This document shows, one piece after another, positions 23,342 to 30,429 of a stretch of 39,341 nt of DNA (position 1 is the first letter of the stretch; every line of letters begins with the position of its first letter). Below the pieces are notes generated by a model. The model made no database searches. It saw nothing but the letters and a program-made list of their open reading frames with translations, and had not been told where the DNA came from. The DNA is from Sphingomonadaceae bacterium 3R27E2-A (GTDB lineage: Bacteria > Pseudomonadota > Alphaproteobacteria > Sphingomonadales > Sphingomonadaceae). The DNA is taken from contig SCNT01000040.1 of assembly GCA_005503165.1 (NCBI GenBank), positions 1-39,341 of the forward strand, given 5' to 3'. Both the position numbers and the translations under genes were made by a program.

Positions 23342-25239
23342 TACTGCCCGGCCTTGGCGGGATCGGGGTCGATCGCGTCCTGAAGCCAATAGCGGAACCA
23401 GTCGAGATTGCGCTGATAGGCGGCGAGCTTCTGCCGTGGCTCGGCCTTGATGTGCGCCGCGAACGGGAAAATGTGCATCTCGGCGAGCCGGGCGGTCGCG
23501 AGCTTGCTGAACAGTTCGAGCGAGAGCCGCGCTTCATGTTCGGGTAGCTGCATCAGCAGCGGCGCATGGATGTTCTGGATGTCGAGCGCCGCTGAGAGCC
23601 GCTTCCAACCGTCCGGCGATTCGTCGGGTGATCCGACCTTCCACACATCGCGCACATTCTCGATGAAGGTCTCGCGCCCGGGCCGCGCATTGAACCAATA
23701 ATAGCTCGGTTCGAGCTGGACCGAGGCGATCGAGGCGGCCTTGAGCAAGTCGCTGTGCCTGAGCGTCCACGTCGTGACCTCGCTCCCGAAGCTGAGCCCG
23801 CCCATGCCGACCCGCGCCGGATCGACGATTCCGCGCTTCGCGAGGAGATCGATCGCGGCGCGAACCGCCTCCATGCCCTGTTCGTAGCGTGCCTCTCCGA
23901 CCGCGCCGCTCGGCACCGAATTGATGCAGAGTGCGGCGATCCCGTTCGCGGCAAGCGCGCGCAGCGGCCATTCGTCGCCGACACCGCCGCGCAGATATCC
24001 CGCGCAGCGATAATAGGTGACGAAGAGCGGCAGCCGCCCGGGGATCTTCGGGCGGATCAATACGCCCGACGCACGGCTGCCGCTCACCTGCCACGCGATG
24101 GTTTCGGCAAGGAGCCCTTCGCTGTCAGGATCTGGATTGGGGGAGGAGATGACGGTCTTGCGGCCGCTCTCGCCGATGCGGACGAGGCGCGGCGCGATAT
24201 CTGGTGTGGCTTCGACGCAGAAGATCACAGCCTGCGCTACGGCGCATGGGAGATAATGGGTACGTCCGCCCGAAAGCTGCCCGTCCGACGCGGCAAGGCG
24301 TGTCAGTCTCGTTGGTTGTGCCGACCAGTGGAACAGGGTCTGGTGGAAGTCCGCGTCATGGAGCGCGACGACCGCGCTTCCATCGCTTCGCGGCACCCAC
24401 CAGGAGAGGCGCTGCGCGCCCGGCGCGCACTGGCTTTTTGCCGCGCACATACTGCGGGCTTCGAGCGCGGTGCGCAGCGCGACGGGCAAATCGGCTGGCG
24501 AAACGAGAGCGGGATGCGGCTGTGGTTCGAGGAGCGCCTGATCGGCAGCATCGGCGGCGACGGGCTCGAGGGCTCCGGCATCGTAGCGAAGGAAGTGGCG
24601 CGGCGCGGCAGCGAGCAGCGGCGCCCGATCGAACCAGTCGCCCGAGAAGCGCTGCGTGGCCGGGCGCTCGTTGATCAGGGCGCCATGATAGAGCGGCTGG
24701 GCAAGGTCGGTGGCGCCATCGACGAGAATGCCGGTCTCGCGCTCGGCATCCTCGGCGCGTGCGATTGCGGCCCGCGACGGTCCCTCGCGCGTAACGAGCC
24801 CGCCGTCGGTCCGAAATGCGAATGCCTCGATATCGCTGTCGCCGTCCGAGACGGCCCGAAAGCCCGAGCCATCGGTTGCGCTGGCCCAGAGGTCGACACG
24901 TCCGTCGACGAGCGCGCGAACGACGAGGCTACGGCTGTCCGGAGCCCATTTTGCTTCTCCGGCGATGATCACACCGGCATCGTCCCACATCGCGGTACCG
25001 AGACGACCGAGCGGGCGGGGAGCTGACCGGCCGTCGGCCGCGACCAGATACCAGTCGACGTCGATGCGGTTCGTGGCGGTCGATGGCCTCTCGATCCTGT
25101 AGGCGATCCAGCGACCGTCGGGAGACGCCGCGAGCCCCGAAATGTCGGCGGTCTCGACGATCTCCCTCGGCGTCGTCTGACCGGCCGCGGGCGATGCCGC
25201 GGCCAGCAGGGCAAGGACCAGCGTCAGCCGTCCTACCAT
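23248..25239 (-). CDS. Lasso peptide isopeptidase (AtxE2-like S9 family)
   Basis: A 663-residue prolyl-oligopeptidase-fold hydrolase. The signal peptide (MVGRLTLVLALLAAASPAAGQ) indicates export to the periplasm. A beta-propeller-like region (about 30-380) precedes the catalytic domain. Ser483 lies in GGLSFGSEV, His596 in FAAHIKAEP, and Glu567 or Glu569 in QLPEHEAR; the spacing agrees with the Ser-Glu-His triad described for AtxE2, which cleaves the ring isopeptide bond of threaded lasso peptides. The ATG overlaps the TonB-receptor stop, so the two are translationally coupled: the receptor would import the lasso peptide and this enzyme linearise it. The 3' end overlaps the C synthetase gene on the other strand. 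Confidence 0.92.
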   Translation of the reverse strand: MVGRLTLVLALLAAASPAAGQTTPREIVETADISGLAASPDGRWIAYRIERPSTATNRIDVDWYLVAADGRSAPRPLGRLGTAMWDDAGVIIAGEAKWAPDSRSLVVRALVDGRVDLWASATDGSGFRAVSDGDSDIEAFAFRTDGGLVTREGPSRAAIARAEDAERETGILVDGATDLAQPLYHGALINERPATQRFSGDWFDRAPLLAAAPRHFLRYDAGALEPVAADAADQALLEPQPHPALVSPADLPVALRTALEARSMCAAKSQCAPGAQRLSWWVPRSDGSAVVALHDADFHQTLFHWSAQPTRLTRLAASDGQLSGGRTHYLPCAVAQAVIFCVEATPDIAPRLVRIGESGRKTVISSPNPDPDSEGLLAETIAWQVSGSRASGVLIRPKIPGRLPLFVTYYRCAGYLRGGVGDEWPLRALAANGIAALCINSVPSGAVGEARYEQGMEAVRAAIDLLAKRGIVDPARVGMGGLSFGSEVTTWTLRHSDLLKAASIASVQLEPSYYWFNARPGRETFIENVRDVWKVGSPDESPDGWKRLSAALDIQNIHAPLLMQLPEHEARLSLELFSKLATARLAEMHIFPFAAHIKAEPRQKLAAYQRNLDWFRYWLQDAIDPDPAKAGQYQRWSLLAPKKEDASTARIQRSTSAISSNRK

Positions 25240-28175
25240 TTGATCGTCGCCTGGACCGAGACCATCCGGCCGACCGGGCTCGCCTTCTCGGGATCATAGC
25301 CCATGGCCGACGTGCTGCTCCGGTTCATGACATAGGGCGGGTCCTTGTCGAACAGGTTGAGGACCGAGAGGCCGAGCTGCAGCCCGCGACCGCTTGTCCC
25401 ACCGTCGCCGCCGAAGCGCTGCGAGATGGTGAGATCGACCGTGATCCATGACGAGACCGGCTCGGCGGGCACGACGATCTGGTTGATGTAGCTGTCGGTG
25501 AAGTTGACGAAGGCATTGGCCGAGAAGCCGCCCTTCGACCAGCCCGCGCGCCCGCGCAGGCGCCACTTCACGGGGCTGGCGTAGAGACCGACGACATCGG
25601 TGCTCGGTGCGCCGGGCGTCAGCTGCCGCTTGATTGAGAAGATATGCGTGCCGCTGACGCCGAGATCGAGCGTCCCGCCGGCCAGCTGCGGCGCATAGCC
25701 CACATCGAAATCGATGCCGCGCTGGCGTTCGGCGGAGAGGTTCCGCGTCTGCCCGTCGAGGATCGCGACGATGTCGGTCGGCGCGAAGCCTGACGGATTG
25801 AAGAAGGTCGGCTGGTTGAAGTAGAAATTGACGAGGTCGAGCGGCGGGTTGTCGATGATCACGCCGCCGAACACGTCGCGATTCGACAGGAAGCGGAGAT
25901 AATCCTCGGTCACCGTTCCGATGCGATCGCGATAATCGACATCATAATAGGTGAATGACGCGCGGAGACCCGGCAGCGAGGGCGGTGCGAGATCGAAACC
26001 CGCGGTCCAGGTCGTTGCCTTCTCGGGCTGAATGTTCGGCGCATAGCCGAACAGCGCAAGGACGGTAGATTGCCCCGTCGGCGACGCGGGATCCGGCACA
26101 TTCTCGACCGAGTAGAGCGAGAGCGCGGGGCCGATCAGTTCGTCGAATAGCGGGGCGCGGAATGAGGTGCCGTAGGAGCCGCGGAGCGCGATGCCTTCGG
26201 TGGGCTCCCAGCGCAGGCTGAACTTCGGATTCTCGGTGCGACCGAACTGATTATAGTCCTCGATGCGGCCCGCGGCCGAAAGCTCGAGGCGCCGGAAACC
26301 CGGTATCTCATTGTCGGGGCCGAAGATCGGGACCAGCACTTCAGCATAGATCGACTTCACATGTCGTGGACCGGGGAGGCCGGGGTAGGGCGCATTGTTC
26401 GGGATCGCGGCGCTGACGTCATTCTTGACGAAATAATCATAGGCCTCGCGCCGATACTCGGCGCCCGCAGCAAGGCGGACATCGCCCGCCGGGAGACGGA
26501 ACAGTGGGCCGTCGGCGCGAAGCGCCGCCGACCAGTTCGAATAATCGTCGATCGTCCCATAGCTGCCCCGAATACGCGCGAGCGTCGCGGGATTGTTGGC
26601 GGTTCCGTCGCCGAACACGTTGAGGGCGGTCGCCGGATTGGTGTCGGCGAGCGCCGCGGTGAGGCGGGCATTATTGACCAGATTGGTCGCATCGAACTTG
26701 CCCTTTTGTCGGCCGTAGGCGCCGCCGAGCTGGATGCTCCACGGCCCGAGACGCTGTTCGAGCCCACCCGACAGGTTGATCGCGCGCACGCGGCCCGAAC
26801 GGTTCTCGCGACCGAGATCGTTCGCGAAGCTGTAGGTGACCTGCACCGGCTGGTTCGTGCCGATCGGATCGACATAGAAGGGATTGGTGACCGGCACCCG
26901 CGATACGCGGAGGAAGTCGCCCTTGGCGATGCGGCGGAAATCGCGCTGCGCGGCGAGCGCGTTGAGTTTGAACGTCAGGCCATCGGTGATTTCGAACTCG
27001 CCGCCGGCATAGAGGCTGTGGACGCGCTGGCGAGGCAGAATATCGCTCTCGGCGCGGCCATCGCGTCGGTTCTGGACGCCGGGAAGGAGCTGCGCAGCGG
27101 TGAGCGCCGTGCCATTCTGCCCTGCGGGAATCCCGAAAATCTGACCGTTCGCGGCTCGGATCGTGCCCGGTACAGCGGTTGTCGACCGGAAGTCGGGTCC
27201 GCCAAAGGGGCGAAGATCCTCGCGGGCGAAATCGCGCTTCGCGCCCGCGAGCGCGCCGCGGTTCGAGAACTGGTAGGCGAGCATGACATGGCCGCCGCTC
27301 CACCGCTTGCCGAGAAGCTGGCTGAACTGCACTTCGCTGAAGTCGCCATCGGCGGTTCCCGCGCGCATCGTCGTCTCGGCGCCTTCGAAGCGATTGCGAA
27401 TCCGGACGTTGACCACACCGGCGACAGCGTCGGCGCCATAGATGGCCGACGCGCCATCGGTCAGCACTTCGATCCGCTCGACCGCGCCCATCGGTATGAG
27501 CGAGATGTCGGCGAAGAGGCCGCCGACGCCGCCAAGCGCGGGCCGCGAGCCGTCGATCAGGACAAGCGTCGACGAGGTGCCGAGCCCGCGGAGGTTGATG
27601 CTCGATCCGAGCGTCGCGTCATTGCCGGTGCCGTTGCGCGTCGTCGCGCCGGTCGTCGCCTCGTTCGAGCCGCCACCGAATGCCTGCGGGAGAGATTGGA
27701 GCAGCTGCTGGACCGTGCTGTAGCCGCTCTTCTCGATGGCTTCCCGGTCGATGGACACAACGGGCGACCCGGTGGGACCAGCCCCGCGAATGCGCGAGCC
27801 GGTAACTACGATTGATTCCCCGCCGGATTCAGTCGATCCAACTTCCTCGGCATGGTCGTTTCCCGAGCGCAGCACCCAGGCCCCTTCGACCAGTTCTACG
27901 TTGAGGCCGGTGCCAGCGAGGAGCCGCGAGAGGGCCGTGTCGGGCGTCAGGCGGCCCTGGACACGGGCGCTGCGCTTGCCTTCCACGAGGCTCGTCGAGG
28001 CGATCACTTCGCGGCCCGAGATCTGCGAGTAGCGTTGCAGCGCCGCGCCGAGATCCTGCGCGGCGATGTTGTAGCTCTGCTGAGTCGACGTTGACTGCGC
28101 GTGCGCGGCCGGGACCTGAATCGCGATTGCCGCGGTGCTCACCGAGAGCATCGCCGCCAGAAACTTGTACTTCAT
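25233..28175 (-). CDS. TonB-dependent receptor with N-terminal STN signalling domain
   Basis: A 980-residue outer-membrane receptor. It has a signal peptide (residues 1-26, ending AHA), an STN domain (about 34-101; SYNIAAQDLGAALQRYSQISGREV) of the kind that talks to FecR, a TonB box ESIVVTG at 120-126, a plug domain with INLRGLG, and a beta-barrel ending in an aromatic residue (TIKW). In lasso clusters with an isopeptidase this receptor is thought to take up the cluster's own peptide. The open frame extends to 28235, but the ATG at 28175 has an ideal GGGGAGGTAAG ribosome site. With the FecR and sigma genes upstream on the same strand, it completes a FecA/FecR/FecI-type signalling set; the direct ligand is inferred. 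Confidence 0.92.
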   Translation of the reverse strand: MKYKFLAAMLSVSTAAIAIQVPAAHAQSTSTQQSYNIAAQDLGAALQRYSQISGREVIASTSLVEGKRSARVQGRLTPDTALSRLLAGTGLNVELVEGAWVLRSGNDHAEEVGSTESGGESIVVTGSRIRGAGPTGSPVVSIDREAIEKSGYSTVQQLLQSLPQAFGGGSNEATTGATTRNGTGNDATLGSSINLRGLGTSSTLVLIDGSRPALGGVGGLFADISLIPMGAVERIEVLTDGASAIYGADAVAGVVNVRIRNRFEGAETTMRAGTADGDFSEVQFSQLLGKRWSGGHVMLAYQFSNRGALAGAKRDFAREDLRPFGGPDFRSTTAVPGTIRAANGQIFGIPAGQNGTALTAAQLLPGVQNRRDGRAESDILPRQRVHSLYAGGEFEITDGLTFKLNALAAQRDFRRIAKGDFLRVSRVPVTNPFYVDPIGTNQPVQVTYSFANDLGRENRSGRVRAINLSGGLEQRLGPWSIQLGGAYGRQKGKFDATNLVNNARLTAALADTNPATALNVFGDGTANNPATLARIRGSYGTIDDYSNWSAALRADGPLFRLPAGDVRLAAGAEYRREAYDYFVKNDVSAAIPNNAPYPGLPGPRHVKSIYAEVLVPIFGPDNEIPGFRRLELSAAGRIEDYNQFGRTENPKFSLRWEPTEGIALRGSYGTSFRAPLFDELIGPALSLYSVENVPDPASPTGQSTVLALFGYAPNIQPEKATTWTAGFDLAPPSLPGLRASFTYYDVDYRDRIGTVTEDYLRFLSNRDVFGGVIIDNPPLDLVNFYFNQPTFFNPSGFAPTDIVAILDGQTRNLSAERQRGIDFDVGYAPQLAGGTLDLGVSGTHIFSIKRQLTPGAPSTDVVGLYASPVKWRLRGRAGWSKGGFSANAFVNFTDSYINQIVVPAEPVSSWITVDLTISQRFGGDGGTSGRGLQLGLSVLNLFDKDPPYVMNRSSTSAMGYDPEKASPVGRMVSVQATIKW

Positions 28176-28223
28176 CTTACCTCCCCAAGCGGCCACCGAT
28201 GGCCGTCTGGGGGTGCAAAACAC

Positions 28224-28248
28224 CGGAAAGGGCATTCCCCCCTTTCCG
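28224..28248 (-). repeat. Perfect hairpin between fecR-like and TonB-receptor genes
   Basis: CGGAAAGGG (28224-28232) and CCCTTTCCG (28240-28248) form a perfect 9-bp stem starting eight bases after the FecR stop on the minus-strand transcript. A smaller hairpin (CGGCCA/TGGCCG, 28190-28205) lies just before the receptor's ribosome site. They may attenuate or uncouple receptor expression from the regulatory genes. The following bases are only mildly U-rich. Confidence 0.55.
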
Positions 28249-28255
28249 ATGGGAA

Positions 28256-29176
28256 TTATTTTTTACTGAGCGTAGTGGCGTCCGATCCCTCGACCGCCTC
28301 AAGGCCCAGTGCCGCGGCGAGTTTGCGGGCCAAGCTCGCGCCGTTGGCGACGTCGAAGCGTCCGGTCACCGGGAGCGATGCGAGGGCCGGGTCCGCGAGG
28401 CGGATCGGCTTTGCGTTCGCCTCGTTGGCCGCGTCGATAACTGCGCCGAGTGGAAGACCGTCGGCCGCCAGCATCGTCGTCGGCTCTGCCGATTGGACCG
28501 GGCTGCTCATGGCAGGAAGGAGGCGCGGGCCGCTTGCCGCCACTTCGGCGCTTTCCCCGGGGGCGAGGCGGACAGTCTTTGTCGTCCCGCCGAGCCGGAC
28601 CTCGACTGAGCCGCGCACGAGTTTGACCTTCGGGACGTCCGACCGAGCGTCGACCTCGAACACCGTGCCAAGAGCTTTCGTCTCCGATATGCCGGCGATG
28701 ACGATGAAGGGGCGGGCGCTGTCGTGCGCAACATCGAACCGTGCGCGGCCACCGTGCAGCCGGACGCGGCGCTCGGAGTCCGAGAATTGCGGCTCGGCCC
28801 ATGCGCCGTCCATCAGCGTCACGGTCGAGCCATCGGCGAGGCGGAGTTGGCCGGGAAGCATGGGGCCAGCAGCTATCTGGGGCGTGTCGCCCTGCCGGCC
28901 GACGTGCCAGGCGAAACCGACAGCCACCGCGAGCACGGCCACCGCGGCGAAGGCCCAGCGAAAGCCGCTTGGTGCTTTTTGCTCGTTTCGCGCGATCGCC
29001 TCAATGCGGGTTCGGGACGCAGACCCGGTCATCACGAAATCGTCCTCAGCCACCGAGAATGCTTCGGCGTTACCGGGTTTCGCATACCAGAGTTTGAAGG
29101 CCTCGCGGTCGGCCTCGGTGGGGGCACCTCGCATGCGCACGCCCCATTCGATCGCTTCGCGCTCGCTGGATTTCAC
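28256..29176 (-). CDS. FecR-family anti-sigma/transmembrane regulator
   Basis: A 306-residue inner-membrane regulator. The N-terminal cytoplasmic part (about 1-70; EREAIEWGVRMRGAPTEADREAFKLWYAKPGNAEAF) is the DUF4880-type sigma-binding region, residues about 74-92 form one transmembrane helix, and the periplasmic part contains the FecR domain (LADGSTVTLMDGAWAEPQFSDSERRVRLHGGRARFDV) and a C-terminal STN-like region. It should relay receptor occupancy to the ECF sigma factor. The GTG start overlaps the sigma stop by four bases (GTGA), so they are made together. Confidence 0.9.
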   Translation of the reverse strand: MKSSEREAIEWGVRMRGAPTEADREAFKLWYAKPGNAEAFSVAEDDFVMTGSASRTRIEAIARNEQKAPSGFRWAFAAVAVLAVAVGFAWHVGRQGDTPQIAAGPMLPGQLRLADGSTVTLMDGAWAEPQFSDSERRVRLHGGRARFDVAHDSARPFIVIAGISETKALGTVFEVDARSDVPKVKLVRGSVEVRLGGTTKTVRLAPGESAEVAASGPRLLPAMSSPVQSAEPTTMLAADGLPLGAVIDAANEANAKPIRLADPALASLPVTGRFDVANGASLARKLAAALGLEAVEGSDATTLSKK

Positions 29177-29754
29177 GACTGCGGGTCTCGCGCCTTGCGA
29201 ACCGCGACCAGGGCTTTGACGATATGTTTTTCCACGGCTTTATTGCTCATGCCTTTGATTCGTCCGATCTCGGAATAGCTGAGATCTTCGAACCTGTGCA
29301 TCAGGAATACATCCCTTGTGACTGGATTCAGGCTGGCGATGGCTTCCTCGGCGCGGCGAAGCATGTCGCGGTGCTCGAGCGTCGCATGTGGGTCGGGGCC
29401 CGCAACGTCATGATCTTCGAAGCTGTGATGAGCATGCAACTGGCTGCGGACCCCGGACCGCTTCCGGTTTTTCAGGATCGTTCGGGCTGCGGACGCTAGA
29501 TAGGCCGCCGGGGCTTCGAGGAAGGTTGCGCTCATGCCCTTCGCGGAGAGGAGGCGGCGAAACGTCTCCTGCACGAGGTCGCCGACTTCCTGCGGCGGGA
29601 CATTGCGACGGAAGATGCCTGCTACGCGGGCCTGGTGTGCGACGTACAGCGCCTCGGCGCGATCCGCATGGTTGAACCCCGCCCAATCGGTTGGAGGCAG
29701 GGGGGCGCCCAGTGCGATACCTCGCCGGTCCGTCGGGTCATCGTCATAGTCCAT
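29173..29754 (-). CDS. ECF sigma factor, FecI-like
   Basis: A 193-residue sigma factor with region 2 (VAGIFRRNVPPQEVGDLVQETFRRLL) and region 4 (LNPVTRDVFLMHRFEDLSYSEIGRIKGMSNKAVEKHIVKALVAVRKA). With the FecR gene immediately downstream it forms a cell-surface signalling pair that probably activates the receptor/isopeptidase operon, and perhaps its own, when the receptor binds its ligand. The ribosome site before the ATG is weak, implying low basal production. The 14-base version of the shared motif lies 54 bp upstream. The first 25 residues are acidic and atypical. Confidence 0.9.
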   Translation of the reverse strand: MDYDDDPTDRRGIALGAPLPPTDWAGFNHADRAEALYVAHQARVAGIFRRNVPPQEVGDLVQETFRRLLSAKGMSATFLEAPAAYLASAARTILKNRKRSGVRSQLHAHHSFEDHDVAGPDPHATLEHRDMLRRAEEAIASLNPVTRDVFLMHRFEDLSYSEIGRIKGMSNKAVEKHIVKALVAVRKARDPQS

Positions 29755-30042
29755 TCCATATCGCCTACCGGTCGAGCCGAAAGGCGATGAAGCCGGGAGG
29801 TAAGAACATATTCGGAAATATGCGCCGCCGCCTTTAGCCCGAGGGCCTGGACATACGCGTCGGCCACCCGGCAGCGGATGGGAATGTCATAAGGCTTCCG
29901 AACGAGATTCTTACGTCTCGGCATCGCGCGCCTTGCTGCCCGATGCGTTATCAGCATAGCTGGACATAGCGTCAGGACAAGTTTTTCGTGATTGTTCCGT
30001 CTATAACGGACGAACTTCTGGCAATTGAGAGGGGGCGGCGAG
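29755..30042. other. Divergent intergenic region before sigma and tail-anchored protein genes
   Basis: These 288 bp separate the minus-strand sigma gene from a plus-strand small membrane protein gene. They contain the third copy of the shared motif (29808-29821) and a TCCGT-CTATA-ACGGA inverted repeat (29996-30010) close to the start of the rightward gene. A minus-strand open frame beginning at 29957 runs through the motif and into the sigma gene and has no recognisable product. Confidence 0.45.
29808..29821 (-). promoter_or_regulatory. Shared motif, copy 3 (upstream of ECF sigma gene, one base shorter)
   Basis: ATATTCGGAAATAT matches ATATTCGGAAGATAT with a single G deleted, and the ends CATAT...ATATG are palindromic. 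Read toward the sigma gene it is ATATTTCCGAATAT, the same orientation as copy 1 toward luxR. The surroundings are GC-rich, so the AT-rich match stands out. Confidence 0.5.
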
Positions 30043-30429
30043 ATGGCGAAACTTACCGTGGCGGGCCTTCCGTCAAATGATGCTGGTCGACAGATTATAC
30101 GGCTTCACCACAGTCATCGTGGCGGGGCGCCGCGCTACGGTATCGTCAAATTGACGAATAACGGTAACGGGCGGGAGGTGCGTGCGGTCGTGCTGGGGCA
30201 CGAGGACGACAAAAACATCTACATGCCGTTCGACATACGTACAGCTTTGGGCGTCGACAAAAATGGTACGCTCGATTTCGAGGTTGTGGAAGTCGGCTGG
30301 ACCGGGAAGTTGCGATGGTATCTGGGGGCGGACGATCCCGCCGTGCATATTCCGGCCTGGATTGCAGTGATTGGACTGTTCCTCGCGGTTGCGGGTTTCG
30401 CTGCGAGCGTCATTCCTTTGCTCTGCTAG
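30043..30429 (+). CDS. Small C-terminally membrane-anchored protein of unknown function
   Basis: A 128-residue protein I do not recognise. A soluble beta-rich-looking N-terminal part (about 1-95, including YGIVKLTNNGNGREVRAVVLGHEDDKNIYMPFDIRTALGV) is followed by one predicted membrane helix (about 103-126, IPAWIAVIGLFLAVAGFAASVIPLL). The MPFDIRTALGV stretch faintly recalls double-psi beta-barrel or AbrB-type folds, too weakly to name. GAGAGGGGG precedes the ATG at 30043; an ATG at 30025 is also in frame. Its stop overlaps by four bases the stop of the converging nuclease-like gene. It could be an accessory of that module or unrelated. Confidence 0.65.
   Translation: MAKLTVAGLPSNDAGRQIIRLHHSHRGGAPRYGIVKLTNNGNGREVRAVVLGHEDDKNIYMPFDIRTALGVDKNGTLDFEVVEVGWTGKLRWYLGADDPAVHIPAWIAVIGLFLAVAGFAASVIPLLC

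Noticed and set aside
21938..23389. Minus-strand open frame of 483 residues
   Set aside because: It is antisense to the lasso C synthetase, with no motif.
23755..25026. Plus-strand open frame of 423 residues
   Set aside because: It is a shadow of the isopeptidase gene, whose catalytic motifs and signal peptide are clear.
26361..27815. Plus-strand open frame of 484 residues
   Set aside because: It is antisense to the TonB receptor and contains only low-complexity arginine/alanine-rich sequence.
28224..28248. Full intrinsic terminator after the FecR gene
   Set aside because: The stem is strong, but the minus-strand bases that follow are only weakly U-rich, so attenuation is the most that can be claimed.
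29622..29957. Minus-strand open frame beginning near 29957
   Set aside because: It runs through the shared regulatory motif and into the sigma gene in another frame, and has no recognisable product.
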